Shown here in pieces: positions 55,453-63,739 of a stretch of DNA of 64,000 nt. Numbering within the stretch: the first letter of the stretch is position 1; every line of letters starts with the position of its first letter. Location of the stretch: positions 1-64,000 of the forward strand of contig NZ_CP049887.1 of the NCBI RefSeq assembly GCF_011304195.1. The letters are read 5' to 3'. The DNA comes from Vagococcus hydrophili. Lineage in GTDB: Bacteria > Bacillota > Bacilli > Lactobacillales > Vagococcaceae. Made by a program: the position numbers and the translations under genes. The notes beneath the pieces were generated by a model that was not told where the DNA came from, searched no databases, and worked only from the letters and a program-made list of their open reading frames with translations.

Positions 55453-57090
55453 TTAGCCGTTAACAGTAGAATAAAGCAAATGTGAGCCATCTAAATTTTT
55501 AACTTGATAGCCATTTTGAACGAGCATTCTAGAAGCAATGTAACTTCTTTGACCACTATGACAACTGACAATGATTTCTTTATCTTTTGGAAGTTCAGTC
55601 ATTCTCTCTCTCAACTCATTTAAAGGCAAGTTAACAAATCCTGGAATATTACCCTTTTCAAACTCAGTAGGTGTTCTCACGTCTAGTAAATAAGCACCAG
55701 AATCACGTTTCTCAGATAGTTCCGATAATTGAATATTATCTGTCACGCCTTCCATAATATTCAGCGCTGCATAGCCTGCCATATTTACCACATCTTTTGC
55801 TGAACCAAACGGAGGTGCATAGGTTAATTCTAACTCAGGCAGTTCATCCACTGTCATACCCGCTTTAATTGCTGTAGCGATAATATCGATTCGTTTATCA
55901 GCACCATCTTGTCCGACAGCTTGTGCTCCGTAAATTTCCCCTGTTGTTGGGTTAAACAATAATTTCAAGAAAACCATACTTGCATTTGGATAATACCCTG
56001 CATGATTTTTCCCATCAATATGAACCACTTTAAACTCATAATTTAGAGCTTGGAGTTGTCTTTCCGTTAAACCTGTTGAGGCAACCGCTTGATTAAAGAC
56101 ACGTACAATAGCTGTGCCAATACTGCCTTTATTCTTACGTTTCATCCCACCTAAAATATCAGCAACTTGGCGACCTTGACGATTGGCTGGTGAGGCTAGT
56201 GCAATCATTGTATCTTCTTTAGTAATTTGATGCTTCACAATAATCGCATCTCCTACAGCATAGATATCTTTAACAGAGGTTTGATAGTCTTCATCAACTA
56301 AAATACCGCCACGCATGCCTAATTCAATTCCCGCAAATTCAGCTAAACCATTCTCTGGTCGAACACCAACTGACAAAATAATTAAATCGGTAGCTATCTT
56401 TTCTCCTGTTGCTAAAACGAGAGACTTTCCTTCATCCTCAATAGCAACAACGCTCGTTTCTGTTAAGACAGTTAAACCATTAGCCACAAGCTCATTATGA
56501 GCAAATGCTGCCATCTCATAATCAACCGTTGGAAGAACATGAGGTGCCATTTCAATAATCGTCACTTCAACTCCGCGATTTGCCAAACTTTCTGCCATCT
56601 CTAACCCAATAAATCCCGCACCAATCACTGCTGCTTTTTTAGGTTTGGTTTCTTCAATAGCTGTCACAATCTTATCAACATCAGGTACATTTCTTAAAGT
56701 AAATAAATTGTCTGCCGTTTCAATTCCCTCTAACGGTGGAATAAATGGTTTTGCGCCTGGTGATAAAACTAATTGATCGTAACTTAATGTATAAATATCT
56801 TCATCTGTTTTAACTTCAATAGTTTTCTGATCAGAATCAACGCTAATAACTTCTGAAGACACACGAACATCTAAGTTAAATCTTGCTTTTAACGATTGTG
56901 GCGTTTGAACTAACAAACTGCTACGCTCTTTAATTTCGCCAGATACGTAGTAGGGTAATCCACAATTGGCAAAAGAAACATCTGGTCCTTTTTCAATAAT
57001 GATAATTTCTCTAGTTTCATCCAAACGACGTAATCTAGTCGCACAAGACATGCCTCCAGCAACACCACCAACAATAACTGTTCTACTCAT
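55453..57090 (-). CDS. CoA-disulfide/persulfide reductase with C-terminal rhodanese domain
   Basis: This 545-residue protein has a FAD and NAD(P)H dinucleotide fold (IVGGVAGGMSCATRLRRL at the start; VIGAGFIGLEMAESL near 157), the single active-site Cys in SFANCGLPYY (about 43), and a C-terminal rhodanese domain with IVSCHSGQRSYIA near 508. This is the layout of the CoA-persulfide reductases (CoADR-Rhd). It reduces persulfides or disulfides of CoA. It lies in one operon with a rhodanese and the CstR-type repressor. Confidence 0.88.
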   Translation of the reverse strand: MSRTVIVGGVAGGMSCATRLRRLDETREIIIIEKGPDVSFANCGLPYYVSGEIKERSSLLVQTPQSLKARFNLDVRVSSEVISVDSDQKTIEVKTDEDIYTLSYDQLVLSPGAKPFIPPLEGIETADNLFTLRNVPDVDKIVTAIEETKPKKAAVIGAGFIGLEMAESLANRGVEVTIIEMAPHVLPTVDYEMAAFAHNELVANGLTVLTETSVVAIEDEGKSLVLATGEKIATDLIILSVGVRPENGLAEFAGIELGMRGGILVDEDYQTSVKDIYAVGDAIIVKHQITKEDTMIALASPANRQGRQVADILGGMKRKNKGSIGTAIVRVFNQAVASTGLTERQLQALNYEFKVVHIDGKNHAGYYPNASMVFLKLLFNPTTGEIYGAQAVGQDGADKRIDIIATAIKAGMTVDELPELELTYAPPFGSAKDVVNMAGYAALNIMEGVTDNIQLSELSEKRDSGAYLLDVRTPTEFEKGNIPGFVNLPLNELRERMTELPKDKEIIVSCHSGQRSYIASRMLVQNGYQVKNLDGSHLLYSTVNG

Positions 57091-57402
57091 TTATTTTCCC
57101 ACCTTTACAGAATTTCGCCAAACATTCATGCCACCTTGAACATTAAAAGCATCATAACCTTGCTTGATTAATAAATCAGCTGCTTGCTTACTTCTAGCAC
57201 CAGACTGACAAATCACATACACAGGTTGGTCTGTTTTTTTCTTATAGCCTGAAATACGGTTAAGTGGAATATTTTTAGCCTTGGCGATATGACCACTCTC
57301 AAACTCCATCTCACTTCTAACATCGATTAATTCAATTGGTTTCTTTAACTTCTCTTCTAATTGACTCATAGTAATACTAGGTACTTTTTTAAATAAAAAC
57401 AT
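57091..57402 (-). CDS. Single-domain rhodanese
   Basis: This 103-residue protein is a rhodanese with the active loop YVICQSGARSKQAA (Cys about 67) and LIDVRSEMEFESGHIAKAKNIPL. It can carry sulfane sulfur from one thiol to another. Its end is joined directly to the reductase. The ATG at 57402 is behind GGAGG. It is the first gene of the operon; no strong promoter or operator was found in the short stretch before it. Confidence 0.85.
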   Translation of the reverse strand: MFLFKKVPSITMSQLEEKLKKPIELIDVRSEMEFESGHIAKAKNIPLNRISGYKKKTDQPVYVICQSGARSKQAADLLIKQGYDAFNVQGGMNVWRNSVKVGK

Positions 57403-57481
57403 AACGTTCCTCCATCTTGTTGACACACCTAATATACCCCCTGCCCTATAAAAAGAAAAGAAAAATGCTCAGAAAAGAAAA

Positions 57482-57651
57482 AGTGATGAAAAAGGCGTTT
57501 AGCTACAAGCAGCTGGAGGAAATAAAAATTAATCCACGGGTTTGGGATTCTTTTTTATTTTTGAAGTTGCCGCAGTAGCTGCCTTTTGAATCACGACTAA
57601 TAAAGAATGATGAAAAATGCGATTGGCTACAAGCAACTGGAGGAAATAAAA
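57482..57651. repeat. Paired intergenic repeat, locus 3
   Basis: A full unit (57482-57608; GCGTTTAGCTACAAGCAGCTGGAGGAAA and AAGTTGCCGCAGTAGCTGCC) is followed by a half unit (57609-57651; GCTACAAGCAACTGGAGGAAA), cut off after the first arm. It lies between the rhodanese and the ABC-F gene. No gene is present. Confidence 0.75.
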
Positions 57652-57682
57652 AGAGAAAGAAATTCCCTTCTCTATCTCTTAA
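57646..57682 (-). terminator. Probable terminator of the ABC-F gene
   Basis: On the minus strand AGAGA and AGAA pair with TTCT and TCTCT around GGGAAT, followed by TTTTTATTT. It begins within the stop region of the gene at 57679. Confidence 0.5.
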
Positions 57683-59226
57683 TTGCTTCTTAGTTGTTCT
57701 AATACCTCTTTTAATTCGATTTCCAAAGCATTTTTAGTTGCTTCATCACTTCCCATGGTTAGTTTTGAAAGTAAACTTGTTTTGCGCATTTCAAGAACCA
57801 TTTTTTGCTCTTTTTTTTGAGAGCGTGGTTTGATTTGTTTTTGATTAGTCAAATTGATTACTTGTTGATTTTTTATTTCAAGCACTGTATCTGCTACTTT
57901 TTTTACAAAATATTGATCATGGCTCACAAAAATAATGGAACCTTGATAGGCAATCAAAGCCTCCTCCAAAACTTGCAATGACTCAATATCTAAATGATTC
58001 GTCGGTTCATCTAAAATAAGCACATTACTTTTTCCTAGAATCATTTTAGCAATCGCAACTTTAGTCCGCTCGCCACCACTTAAAACATTCACTTGTTTAT
58101 TCACTGTCGTTCCTCTGAACAATAAATGTGCCAGTAAATCCCTTGCAACTTGCGGTTCATAAATTGATGTCTGATTCACATTTTCAAAAATCGTTTTCTC
58201 TTCATCTAGTTGATTTAAACTTTGACTAAAGTAAGCAAACTCCGCTTTTTGAGCGATATCTAATTGACTTTCCTTATCTAGTATTGCTTTTAAAAGTGTG
58301 GTTTTTCCACTGCCGTTATCACCAACTAAAGCTGTTTTTTCACCTGTTTTAATTACAAATGTAGCATCCTTAAGTAAGGTTTTCTGACCTACTTTTAAAT
58401 CAACGTTTCTGCCTTCTATTAAAAACTGACGATGGATCTTTTGACCTTCTGTAAATGGTAAAACTAATGGTTGTTTCTTCCATGGTTTTTCAATAACCTC
58501 TAACTTTTCTAAACGTGTTTCCATGGCTAACGCTTGCTTAGATAAGGCTTTTTTGGCTGTTTGACCTTTACCACGCTTGTGTAGTCTTGCTTCTGAGTTT
58601 CCCATTCGTTTAGGCGCTTTTTTTATCCCTGTACTTTTATCATGCAATTCCTGAATAGAGCCGGTCAAACGCTCTTTTTCTCTGACATAATTTTGAAATT
58701 TCTTCTGATATTCTTTTTCTTCAATTTCCTTTTGTTCTAGGTAAGCATCATAATTACCACTATAATGAGTCACTTTACTATCTTCAATCTCAATGATTTC
58801 CTCACACATTTGATTTAAAAAATCACGGTCGTGAGAAACCATTAACAAACTCCCTTGATATCTTTTGAGCTCCTTAATTAAAAACTGACGCCCCTTTTGA
58901 TCCAAATGGTTTGTCGCTTCATCTGCTAGTAAAATCTCAGCATCCATTTGAATCGCTTGGCGAATTTTTTCTTTCGTCTGCTCCCCACCGCTCTTAGAAT
59001 TATCTAATTCTAAAAATTGATCAATGATTGAGACACTACCAGAATAAATTATTTGGCCTTCATCTTTTTCAACGCTACCTGAAATTAAATTAAGGAGCGT
59101 TGTTTTACCACTGCCATTTTTCCCAACGATTCCGATGCGACTTTGAGAACTAATCGTTAATTCTGGAATATCAATTAATAAACGTTCTCCAATATATTTT
59201 TTTAAATTTATTATCTTTATAGACAT
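57679..59226 (-). CDS. ABC-F ribosomal protection protein (Vga/Msr-like)
   Basis: This 515-residue protein has two ATPase domains without membrane parts: Walker A GKNGSGKTT near 36 and GDNGSGKTT near 305; signatures KSGGEQTKEKIRQA and LSGGERTKVAIAKM; Walker B AEILLADEATNHLD and VLILDEPTNHLD. A charged linker (residues about 175-255) with KKAPKRMGNSEARLHKRGKGQ would reach towards the ribosome's peptidyl transferase centre. The order of parts and text resemble Vga and Msr proteins that release antibiotics of the lincosamide, streptogramin A or pleuromutilin type. The actual resistance range is unknown. A hairpin covers its ribosome binding site. Confidence 0.85.
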   Translation of the reverse strand: MSIKIINLKKYIGERLLIDIPELTISSQSRIGIVGKNGSGKTTLLNLISGSVEKDEGQIIYSGSVSIIDQFLELDNSKSGGEQTKEKIRQAIQMDAEILLADEATNHLDQKGRQFLIKELKRYQGSLLMVSHDRDFLNQMCEEIIEIEDSKVTHYSGNYDAYLEQKEIEEKEYQKKFQNYVREKERLTGSIQELHDKSTGIKKAPKRMGNSEARLHKRGKGQTAKKALSKQALAMETRLEKLEVIEKPWKKQPLVLPFTEGQKIHRQFLIEGRNVDLKVGQKTLLKDATFVIKTGEKTALVGDNGSGKTTLLKAILDKESQLDIAQKAEFAYFSQSLNQLDEEKTIFENVNQTSIYEPQVARDLLAHLLFRGTTVNKQVNVLSGGERTKVAIAKMILGKSNVLILDEPTNHLDIESLQVLEEALIAYQGSIIFVSHDQYFVKKVADTVLEIKNQQVINLTNQKQIKPRSQKKEQKMVLEMRKTSLLSKLTMGSDEATKNALEIELKEVLEQLRSN

Positions 59227-59270
59227 AAAGACATCATCCTTTCACTTTACGAATGGATGATGTCTTTTAA
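59227..59270 (-). promoter_or_regulatory. Hairpin sequestering the ribosome binding site of the ABC-F gene
   Basis: On the minus strand AAAGACATCATCC pairs with GGATGATGTCTTT, 13 perfect pairs, ending directly at the ATG. The ribosome binding site AAAGGATG lies in the loop edge and right arm. Such a fold would keep translation low unless opened, as in the inducible ABC-F and erm genes. Confidence 0.7.
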
Positions 59271-59566
59271 AATATACACAAAAAATTCACAGAAAAACAC
59301 ACCAAAAAAGGCAGTTTTTTCTTGCTTCACATGTTAGTATATAGGTAAAATAAGCACACTCATCCACTGTAATTTTTAAAATTTTTCAAAAAATTAGTTA
59401 GCGAATGAATTCCACATAGTCTTAAGTACCTATTCCTCTCTTCAAATTAACTACATGTTAACAAATTAGTTTTGCTATTTCAAGAGAAATTTACTTGATT
59501 CATTGATTTTATTTGTTAAAATAAGAATGTTAACGATATCCACCAAATGAAGAAAGGAAGTTCTTT
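59271..59566. other. Divergent intergenic region between the ABC-F and NUDIX genes
   Basis: This stretch is AT-rich. On the minus strand it holds a possible nine-codon leader (59334-59363), starting with ATG and reading MSVLILPIY then TAA, before the hairpin over the ribosome binding site. On the plus strand the NUDIX gene start follows AAAGGAAG. No clear promoter pair stands out. Confidence 0.4.
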
Positions 59567-60378
59567 ATGTCTTCATCTATACAAAAAACAGCAGAACAAC
59601 ACTATTTTGAAACACAAGGTACTGAAAAAGAGTTCTTAGATTGGTACAAAACACAGCATTTTCCAACTCAAGACATGCCATCCGTCACAGTTGATATGGT
59701 TATGTTTTGCTACAATAAAGAAACAGATGACTTTAAACTATTACTAATCAAAAGAAAAACCCATCCCTTCCAAAATTCCTGGGCACTGCCTGGGGATTTG
59801 TTAGAAACGGAGAAGCAACTTCTGATAGTTGTATCAGAGAAACCAAAGAAGAAACCAACGTCTCAATTACTCATAGCCATGTGGAGCAACTTCACACCTT
59901 TAGTACACCAGGACGTGACCCTCGTGGTTGGGTTATTACAGTGAGTTACTTGGCTTTTATCGGCGAAGAACCTTTAAAAGCTGGCGATCAAGCGTCTGAT
60001 GCAACTTGGTTCTCCCTTGATAGAAAAGATAACCTTCTTTACCTACGAAACGAGGAGGACGCTGAGATCATTTTAAACATTGAAACTGGCGAATCTCTTG
60101 GCAAAGAAAGTTTGGCTTTTGACCATTCACAAATTATTATTAAAGCTTTTAATCGTGTGTGTAATAAAATGTATCACGAGCCTCAAGTCTTGCGTGTTTT
60201 AGGAAATGAGTTTACAATTACAGAAGCAAGAAAAGTTTACGCTAAATTTTTAGGACTGGATTATAAAGAAATTGATCATTCTAATTTCAAAAAATCCCTT
60301 CTACCTTATTTTAAAGAAATTGGAGAAAAGCCAACTGGTGTTGGTCGTCCCTCTAAAATTTATGAATTAAAATTTTAA
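59567..60378 (+). pseudogene. NUDIX hydrolase with winged helix (NrtR-like), split by a frameshift
   Basis: The first frame reads through VDMVMFCYNKETDD, KTHPFQNSWALPG, then goes out of phase. The second holds HVEQLHTFSTPGRDPRGWVIT and a C-terminal winged helix (FTITEARKVYAKFLGLDYKEI, GVGRPSKIYEL). Adding one G to GGGG at 59792-59795 gives ALPGGFVRNGEATSDSCIRE then TKEET, a complete NUDIX box (Gx5Ex7REx2EE). The whole protein would be about 270 residues and resemble NrtR-type regulators, which sense ADP-ribose or related compounds and control NAD genes. Loss in a run of G may be a real mutation or a sequencing error. Confidence 0.85.
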
Positions 60379-60402
60379 CTTTAGAAAGAAGTGAGTTTGG
60401 TT

Positions 60403-61113
60403 ATGGAAAAAATTATTTCTGCTAAAGATGGTTCTCCCATCTTCTACCGTACAATTGGACAAGGTGAACCCCTTTTCTTTATTCATGGAAATAGCGGCTC
60501 TCACCAATACTTTAAACGTCAAATCGATTACTTTAAAGACCATTACCAGCTTATCTTAATGGACACTCGTGACCATGGTCTTTCTAAAAACAAAACAGAT
60601 AAACTAACTTTTGAACAAATCATGGCTGATATTAAAATGATTTTGAAAAATGAAAAAATTAAAAAAACAGCCTTTTTCGGCTTTAGTGATGGCGCAAATA
60701 TTGCCTTAACATTTGCCACATATAATCAAGAATTTGTGAGTAAGTTAATCTTAGTTTCACCTAACATTACTTTCAATCAGTTGATTCCTTATCAACGCTT
60801 TATGTCGAATAATTTATATTGGATGGCTAAAAATATCTTACGCTCTCCAAAGAAATCACGTGTTTTTCAATTGGCTCGTAAAGATCTACCTATTTTACCG
60901 GAGCAAACAAGAGCGCTAAGAATCCCTTCACTCTTTATTATGGGGGATCATGATATTGTCACACCAGATAAAATGCGTTCATTTGTTAGAAATCTACCAA
61001 ATGCAACTTTAAAAGTCATTAAAAATTGTGGACACTCTGTCCCAAGATTAAAACCAACACAAATCAATCAATTAAGCCTAAATTTTTTATCTAAGAATGT
61101 AGCTCAAGCGTAA
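60403..61113 (+). CDS. Alpha/beta hydrolase
   Basis: This 236-residue protein has LFFIHGNSGSHQYFKRQ (oxyanion region), LMDTRDHGLSKNK, the nucleophile motif FFGFSDGANIAL near 95, an Asp in IMGDHDIVTPDKM and a His in KNCGHSVPRLKP. These are all parts of the triad. The substrate is unknown; esterase or C-C hydrolase activity is possible. It follows the NUDIX gene by about 25 bases, so they may be cotranscribed. The start could also be GTG at 60391. Confidence 0.8.
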   Translation: MEKIISAKDGSPIFYRTIGQGEPLFFIHGNSGSHQYFKRQIDYFKDHYQLILMDTRDHGLSKNKTDKLTFEQIMADIKMILKNEKIKKTAFFGFSDGANIALTFATYNQEFVSKLILVSPNITFNQLIPYQRFMSNNLYWMAKNILRSPKKSRVFQLARKDLPILPEQTRALRIPSLFIMGDHDIVTPDKMRSFVRNLPNATLKVIKNCGHSVPRLKPTQINQLSLNFLSKNVAQA

Positions 61114-61156
61114 AAAAAAAGAACCAACTCGAAAAATTGAGTTGGTTCTTTTTTGT
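61114..61156 (+). terminator. Terminator after the alpha/beta hydrolase gene
   Basis: AAAGAACCAACTC pairs with GAGTTGGTTCTTT, 13 perfect pairs, followed by TTTT. The left side is A-rich, so it may work for leftward reading from glpD as well. Confidence 0.85.
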
Positions 61157-61320
61157 GGTTCTAGTTGCTTGGAGTAAAGTGATTTTTTATCCATGCTATG
61201 TAGTCCGGGATAAAAAATCTGCTCCTTCGGTAACTTCAGAAAACTCAATCAATCCAAAAAGCGGATTGTTTGAGTTCTCTTCCAGTTACTCGGAGCAAAA
61301 CGATTTTTTATCCACGCTGT
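61157..61320. repeat. Paired intergenic repeat, locus 4
   Basis: A half unit (61157-61193) and a full unit (61194-61320) lie between the hydrolase gene and glpD, inverse in orientation to locus 2. The full unit has GCTCCTTCGGTAACTTC and CCAGTTACTCGGAGCAAAACG, almost the complement of locus 2 unit one, with central AATCAATCC/GGATTGTT. No gene is present. Confidence 0.8.
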
Positions 61321-61322
61321 CT

Positions 61323-62981
61323 TTAAATCGAATATACTGTATGTTGGTTAATTTCGACTTCGACTTCTTCTTTGATCCTTTCTAGTGTTGCTTCATCCCA
61401 ATCAAAGTAGCGTGACATGTAGTTGATGACTTCTTCTTTAATGTTTAAACATCTCTCAATGTTAAATAACATAGTGCTACTTCTTCTTAATAAGAAGTCG
61501 ATTGGGTGAATCACCATTTCTTCTTCTAATCCATAACGAAGCATTGCATAAGTCATATCGTCTAATGATGTTTGGTTATCTTCCATTAAGTATTGATAAA
61601 CACTTGTTACATTTGAGCCATAACGATGTGTTAGTTGGCTTGCTTCTTTTTCAGTCAAGTTGTAGTTGTCTGTTCCAATGCGAATACCATCTTTAACAAA
61701 TTCTTCAAAGCCTTGGCCTCCGCCTACTTCACCACCAGAAAGAACTTGATTTTTTGTTTGGCAAGAAATATAAACGGCTTCGTATGATTTTTCCATGTCT
61801 TTTAAGACTTTATCAACGATTTCTTCTGCCATTTTACGGTAACCAGTTAATTTACCACCAGCAATCGAATAAAGTCCACGATCAGAAACAAAGATTTCAT
61901 CACGTCTTGAAATTTCAGAAGGATCTTTTCCGTCCTCATGAATTAATGGACGAACTCCTGCCCAAGCTGATTCTACATCTTCTAATTTTAAAGGTTCGAT
62001 ATCAAACATTTGATTCACACCTTCAATAATGTAAGTCACGTCTTCACGTTTGATTTCAGGTTCTGCTGGATTTTTTTCGTAGAACGTATCTGTTGTTCCA
62101 ATATAAACTTTTTCCTCACGAGGAATAGCGAACATCATTCGGCCGTCGCCATATGGTGTATCAAAGTAAATTGAATTTGTGATTGGGAATCTAGCATTAT
62201 CGACTACCACATGAACACCTTTTGTTAAGTGTAGGAATTTACCTTTTTTAGAATTATCCATCTCACGAATACTATCTACCCAAGGACCAGCAGCATTGAT
62301 AATGCGTTTAGCGTAAATTGGGTATTCTTTTTTGTTTATAGTATCAAGAACAGTTACCCCAATGATATTACCTGTTGTGTTACTATAAAGTAATTTAACA
62401 ACTTTCGCATAACTTGCGATCAGTCCACCCATTTCATTGGCTTTTTTAATGGTTTCAAGAGTTAAACGGCTGTCATCTGTACGATACTCAACGTAAACTC
62501 CTGTTCCTTTTAAGCCTTTTTCTTTTAAGAATGGTTCTCTTTTTAATGATTCTTTTTTGTCTAACATAAATTTACGTTCTTCTTTTTTAACACGTGCTAA
62601 GCGGTCATAAATATCTAAACCGATTGACGTTGTAAATGAACCAAATGTTCCTTTATCGTAGAATGGTAAGACCATTTTTAAAGGTGTTGTAACATGTGGG
62701 GCATTTTCATAAACTACTGCACGCTCTTGTCCGACTTCTGCGACTGTTTTCACATCAAATTGCGCTAAATATCTAAGTCCACCATGAACGAGTTTTGTTG
62801 AACGACTCGATGTTCCTGATGAGAAATCTCGCATCTCAACAAGTCCAACATTTAAGCCACGACCGACACCGTCTAAAATAATACCGGCACCCGTAATACC
62901 CCCGCCAATGACTAAAACATCTAATTCATTTTGTGACATTTTTTCTAAATGATCAATTCTTTCTCTATTTGAAAATAACAT
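61323..62981 (-). CDS. glpD: FAD-dependent glycerol-3-phosphate dehydrogenase
   Basis: This 552-residue flavoprotein oxidises glycerol-3-phosphate to dihydroxyacetone phosphate. It has the FAD site VIGGGITGAGIILDGVGRG near 24, SSRSTKLVHGGLRYL, INAAGPWVDSI, KGVHVVVDN, FAIPREEKVYIGTTDT, and AGVRPLIHEDG. A C-terminal domain (from about 400) follows. The length fits GlpD, and it lacks the insertion of the longer GlpO oxidases, though H2O2-forming activity cannot be excluded. AGGAGTG precedes the ATG at 62981. No glpK or glpF is in the window. Confidence 0.88.
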   Translation of the reverse strand: MLFSNRERIDHLEKMSQNELDVLVIGGGITGAGIILDGVGRGLNVGLVEMRDFSSGTSSRSTKLVHGGLRYLAQFDVKTVAEVGQERAVVYENAPHVTTPLKMVLPFYDKGTFGSFTTSIGLDIYDRLARVKKEERKFMLDKKESLKREPFLKEKGLKGTGVYVEYRTDDSRLTLETIKKANEMGGLIASYAKVVKLLYSNTTGNIIGVTVLDTINKKEYPIYAKRIINAAGPWVDSIREMDNSKKGKFLHLTKGVHVVVDNARFPITNSIYFDTPYGDGRMMFAIPREEKVYIGTTDTFYEKNPAEPEIKREDVTYIIEGVNQMFDIEPLKLEDVESAWAGVRPLIHEDGKDPSEISRRDEIFVSDRGLYSIAGGKLTGYRKMAEEIVDKVLKDMEKSYEAVYISCQTKNQVLSGGEVGGGQGFEEFVKDGIRIGTDNYNLTEKEASQLTHRYGSNVTSVYQYLMEDNQTSLDDMTYAMLRYGLEEEMVIHPIDFLLRRSSTMLFNIERCLNIKEEVINYMSRYFDWDEATLERIKEEVEVEINQHTVYSI

Positions 62982-63007
62982 GAAATCACTCCTAGACATT
63001 TTTTGTT

Positions 63008-63021
63008 ATTAATCGTTTACA
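63008..63021. promoter_or_regulatory. Possible cre (CcpA) site before glpD
   Basis: On the minus strand TGTAAACGATTAAT resembles the catabolite-response consensus with two mismatches at the end. It lies between a likely -10 (TGT TAAAAT) and glpD, where CcpA would block reading. Confidence 0.35.
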
Positions 63022-63075
63022 CTATATATTTTAACATACTTATTCTATTTTAATCAGTATTTTACTTTAATTTAG

Positions 63076-63103
63076 TTCACAAATTTTTATTTTGTGCTAG
63101 CAT
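63076..63103 (+). promoter_or_regulatory. Promoter of the UPF0316 gene
   Basis: TTCACA (63076-63081) and TAGCAT (63098-63103) are 16 bases apart, with TGC before the -10 giving an extended form. The gene begins 33 bases further. Confidence 0.5.
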
Positions 63104-63135
63104 GATGGTACTAACAATATTTAAGGAGGAATATT

Positions 63136-63672
63136 ATGGATTGGTCAATTTTAATTCAAATTTTTGTGATTAACTTTTGTTATGTTACCCTTAGCACTTT
63201 GCGATTTATGTTAACGATGAAAGGCTACCGAATTGTCGCCCCTCTTGTAAGTATGGCTGAGATTACGATTTACATTGTTGGTTTATCTCTTGTTTTGGAT
63301 CATGTTGATCAACCTCTTAATATTTTTATTTACGCCTTAGGGTATGCTGTTGGTGTTAGTGTGGGAATTAAAATTGAAGATTATTTAGCTCTAGGTTATA
63401 TTATGGTCACTGTAATCGTGCCAGATGATGGTTTAAAACCTAATTTTACAGCTGATTTAAGAGATAACGGTTTTGGGGTCACCAAGCACTACGGAGAAGG
63501 GAAAGACGGTCAACGCCTTGTCTTAGAAATCCTCTCCCCTCGAAAAAATGAACGACGTCTTTACCGGTTGATTAAAGAACTAGACGAGCGAGCGTTTATC
63601 ATTTCTCATGAACCTAAATATATTTCTGGTGGCTTTTGGACAAAAAAGATTAAACGACACCAATCAAAATAA
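63136..63672 (+). CDS. UPF0316 membrane protein (DUF2179-type, YebE-like)
   Basis: This 178-residue protein has three hydrophobic segments in its first 90 residues (ILIQIFVINFCYVTLSTLRF, MAEITIYIVGLSLVLD, IFIYALGYAVGVSVGIKIED) and a C-terminal DUF2179-like domain (LRDNGFGVTKHYGEGKDGQRLVLEIL). It matches UPF0316. The function of this family is unproved; the soluble domain may bind a small ligand. AAGGAGG precedes the ATG. It stands alone, with a terminator after it. Confidence 0.85.
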   Translation: MDWSILIQIFVINFCYVTLSTLRFMLTMKGYRIVAPLVSMAEITIYIVGLSLVLDHVDQPLNIFIYALGYAVGVSVGIKIEDYLALGYIMVTVIVPDDGLKPNFTADLRDNGFGVTKHYGEGKDGQRLVLEILSPRKNERRLYRLIKELDERAFIISHEPKYISGGFWTKKIKRHQSK

Positions 63673-63676
63673 AAAC

Positions 63677-63714
63677 AGGGATTGTGACATAAACCATCAC
63701 AATCCCTGCTTTTT
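63677..63714 (+). terminator. Terminator after the UPF0316 gene
   Basis: CAGGGATTGTGA pairs with TCACAATCCCTG, 12 perfect pairs, followed by CTTTTTAA. It separates the two convergent genes. Confidence 0.85.
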
Positions 63715-63739
63715 AACTATATGTTTGGGAAATCCCTTC

